A stretch of 64,000 bases of DNA from Helicobacter sp. (lineage in GTDB: Bacteria > Campylobacterota > Campylobacteria > Campylobacterales > Helicobacteraceae), in NCBI RefSeq assembly GCF_014799995.1, contig NZ_JAAVGY010000042.1, forward strand, positions 8,068 through 72,067, given 5' to 3'. Each line of letters starts with the position of its first letter. The first letter of the stretch is position 1. Made by a program: the position numbers and the translations under genes. The notes under the pieces were generated by a model. It was not told where the DNA came from. It made no database searches and saw only the letters and a program-made list of their open reading frames with translations. Of the stretch, positions 63,554 to 64,000 are shown one piece after another.

Positions 63554-64000
63554 AATAAACCCTTTTAGCTTCTTTAAATTAAATCGGTAATTATAACAAA
63601 ATACAAGAAATTTAGCACAAAGAAAATCAAGGCGAAAGCTTTATTTTCTTTGAAATTTTTTCTATATAGCAGGGGGCGTTTTTTGCATTAATGCGGTTTT
63701 TGCACCCATTAATACAAGGGATTCAAGATTTTTTAAAATTACATATAGGGGGGTGTATTTTGCGTAGTTAGTTCCTTTCACTTGAAAGGTTAAAAATGTC
63801 TTTGCGTGAAACATTTTTTTAGGGAGCTATCCAAAAGGGTTTATTTGGACTTGCAAAGCCTATCAAGCTTACAAACACAAACAAAGTTTGGAATCTTTAG
63901 GATAAAAAATAATGAAAAAGCCTACTTTATGGGCTTAAAAAGAGGAGATTAAAAGTTATTTTTGGGATTTTAAAGTATAATAATGCAGGGTAATTGCCAC
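63554..64000. other. Region without a recognised gene; possible small RNA
   Basis: No credible coding sequence is seen upstream of uvrA to the window edge. Three features stand out: a perfect palindrome CCTTTCA-CT-TGAAAGG (63774-63789), then a stem AAATGT (63794-63799) and ACATTT (63811-63816) running into a T-run, which resembles a plus-strand terminator, and a weak stem AAGCC/GGCTT near 63919-63937. A small RNA ending near 63820 is possible. A TATAAT near the right edge may drive a gene beyond the window. Confidence 0.3.

Noticed and set aside
63748..63753. G6 run upstream of uvrA
   Set aside because: Short, intergenic and not linked to a gene start or promoter.
63912..63938. Eight-codon frame beginning ATG AAA AAG CCT after an AGGA-like site
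   Set aside because: Too short and without a downstream gene in the window; the ribosome-binding site is about ten bases away. No support for a leader peptide.
1..64000. tRNA, rRNA, transposase or prophage genes
   Set aside because: None of the intergenic stretches shows cloverleaf, rRNA or insertion-sequence features on inspection by eye; a covariance-model scan was not possible.

Overview
The window comes from an AT-rich member of the Campylobacterota, most likely a Helicobacter. The evidence is a ccoNOQP operon followed by a DUF4006 protein, an H. pylori FlaB-like flagellin behind a sigma-54 promoter, a Maf-type flagellin glycosylation protein, PseH-like acetyltransferases, and long poly-G tracts inside surface-carbohydrate genes. 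The species cannot be fixed from the sequence alone. No rRNA, tRNA, insertion sequence, prophage or CRISPR array was seen.

Layout. 1-3.8 kb (minus): cbb3 oxidase genes ccoN-O-Q-P, then DUF4006, a 36-residue membrane protein and a partial exported protein. 3.9-15.7 kb (minus): housekeeping and membrane genes (kdsD, an ion antiporter family protein, a DUF89 protein with a probable ATT start, purE, a CNNM/HlyC protein, yihY, bioB, topA, a cysQ-like phosphatase). 15.8-17.7 kb: two broken glycosyltransferase genes meeting tail to tail. 17.8-37.7 kb (minus): a surface-glycan cluster of closely packed genes. It contains rmlA, rmlB, wecE and a WecF-like transferase (the dTDP-Fuc4NAc route), a hexapeptide acetyltransferase, asnB, two radical SAM/SPASM proteins, several methyltransferases, a CysC-like kinase fused to a methyltransferase, a DUF354 protein and three CDP-glycerol-phosphotransferase-like proteins. 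38.1-44.8 kb (plus): flaB, maf, two more CDP-glycerol-phosphotransferase-like genes (one frameshifted) and a nucleotidyltransferase-kinase fusion. 44.8-50.3 kb (minus): a TRAP transporter (dctP-Q-M), ccdA, then a PseH-like acetyltransferase, a formyltransferase and a second acetyltransferase. 50.4-63.6 kb: ppa, adk, aspS, a Fur-family regulator, a YhcH-like protein, a SixA-like phosphatase, mtnN, fabD, argS, tatA, a chemoreceptor and uvrA.

The outstanding feature is a set of eleven poly-G tracts (9-13 G on the coding strand, all inside coding sequence) between 21 and 46 kb. Two genes (34756-35563 and 41723-42216) are out of frame as sequenced and would be restored at 9 or 12 G. A third tract (45274-45284) lies between a formyltransferase and an acetyltransferase that has no convincing start of its own; at 9 or 12 G the two would form one polypeptide. 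Together these genes look like a combinatorial, phase-variable machine that decorates flagellin and/or LPS/capsule with Fuc4NAc-type, nonulosonate-type and phosphate-containing groups.
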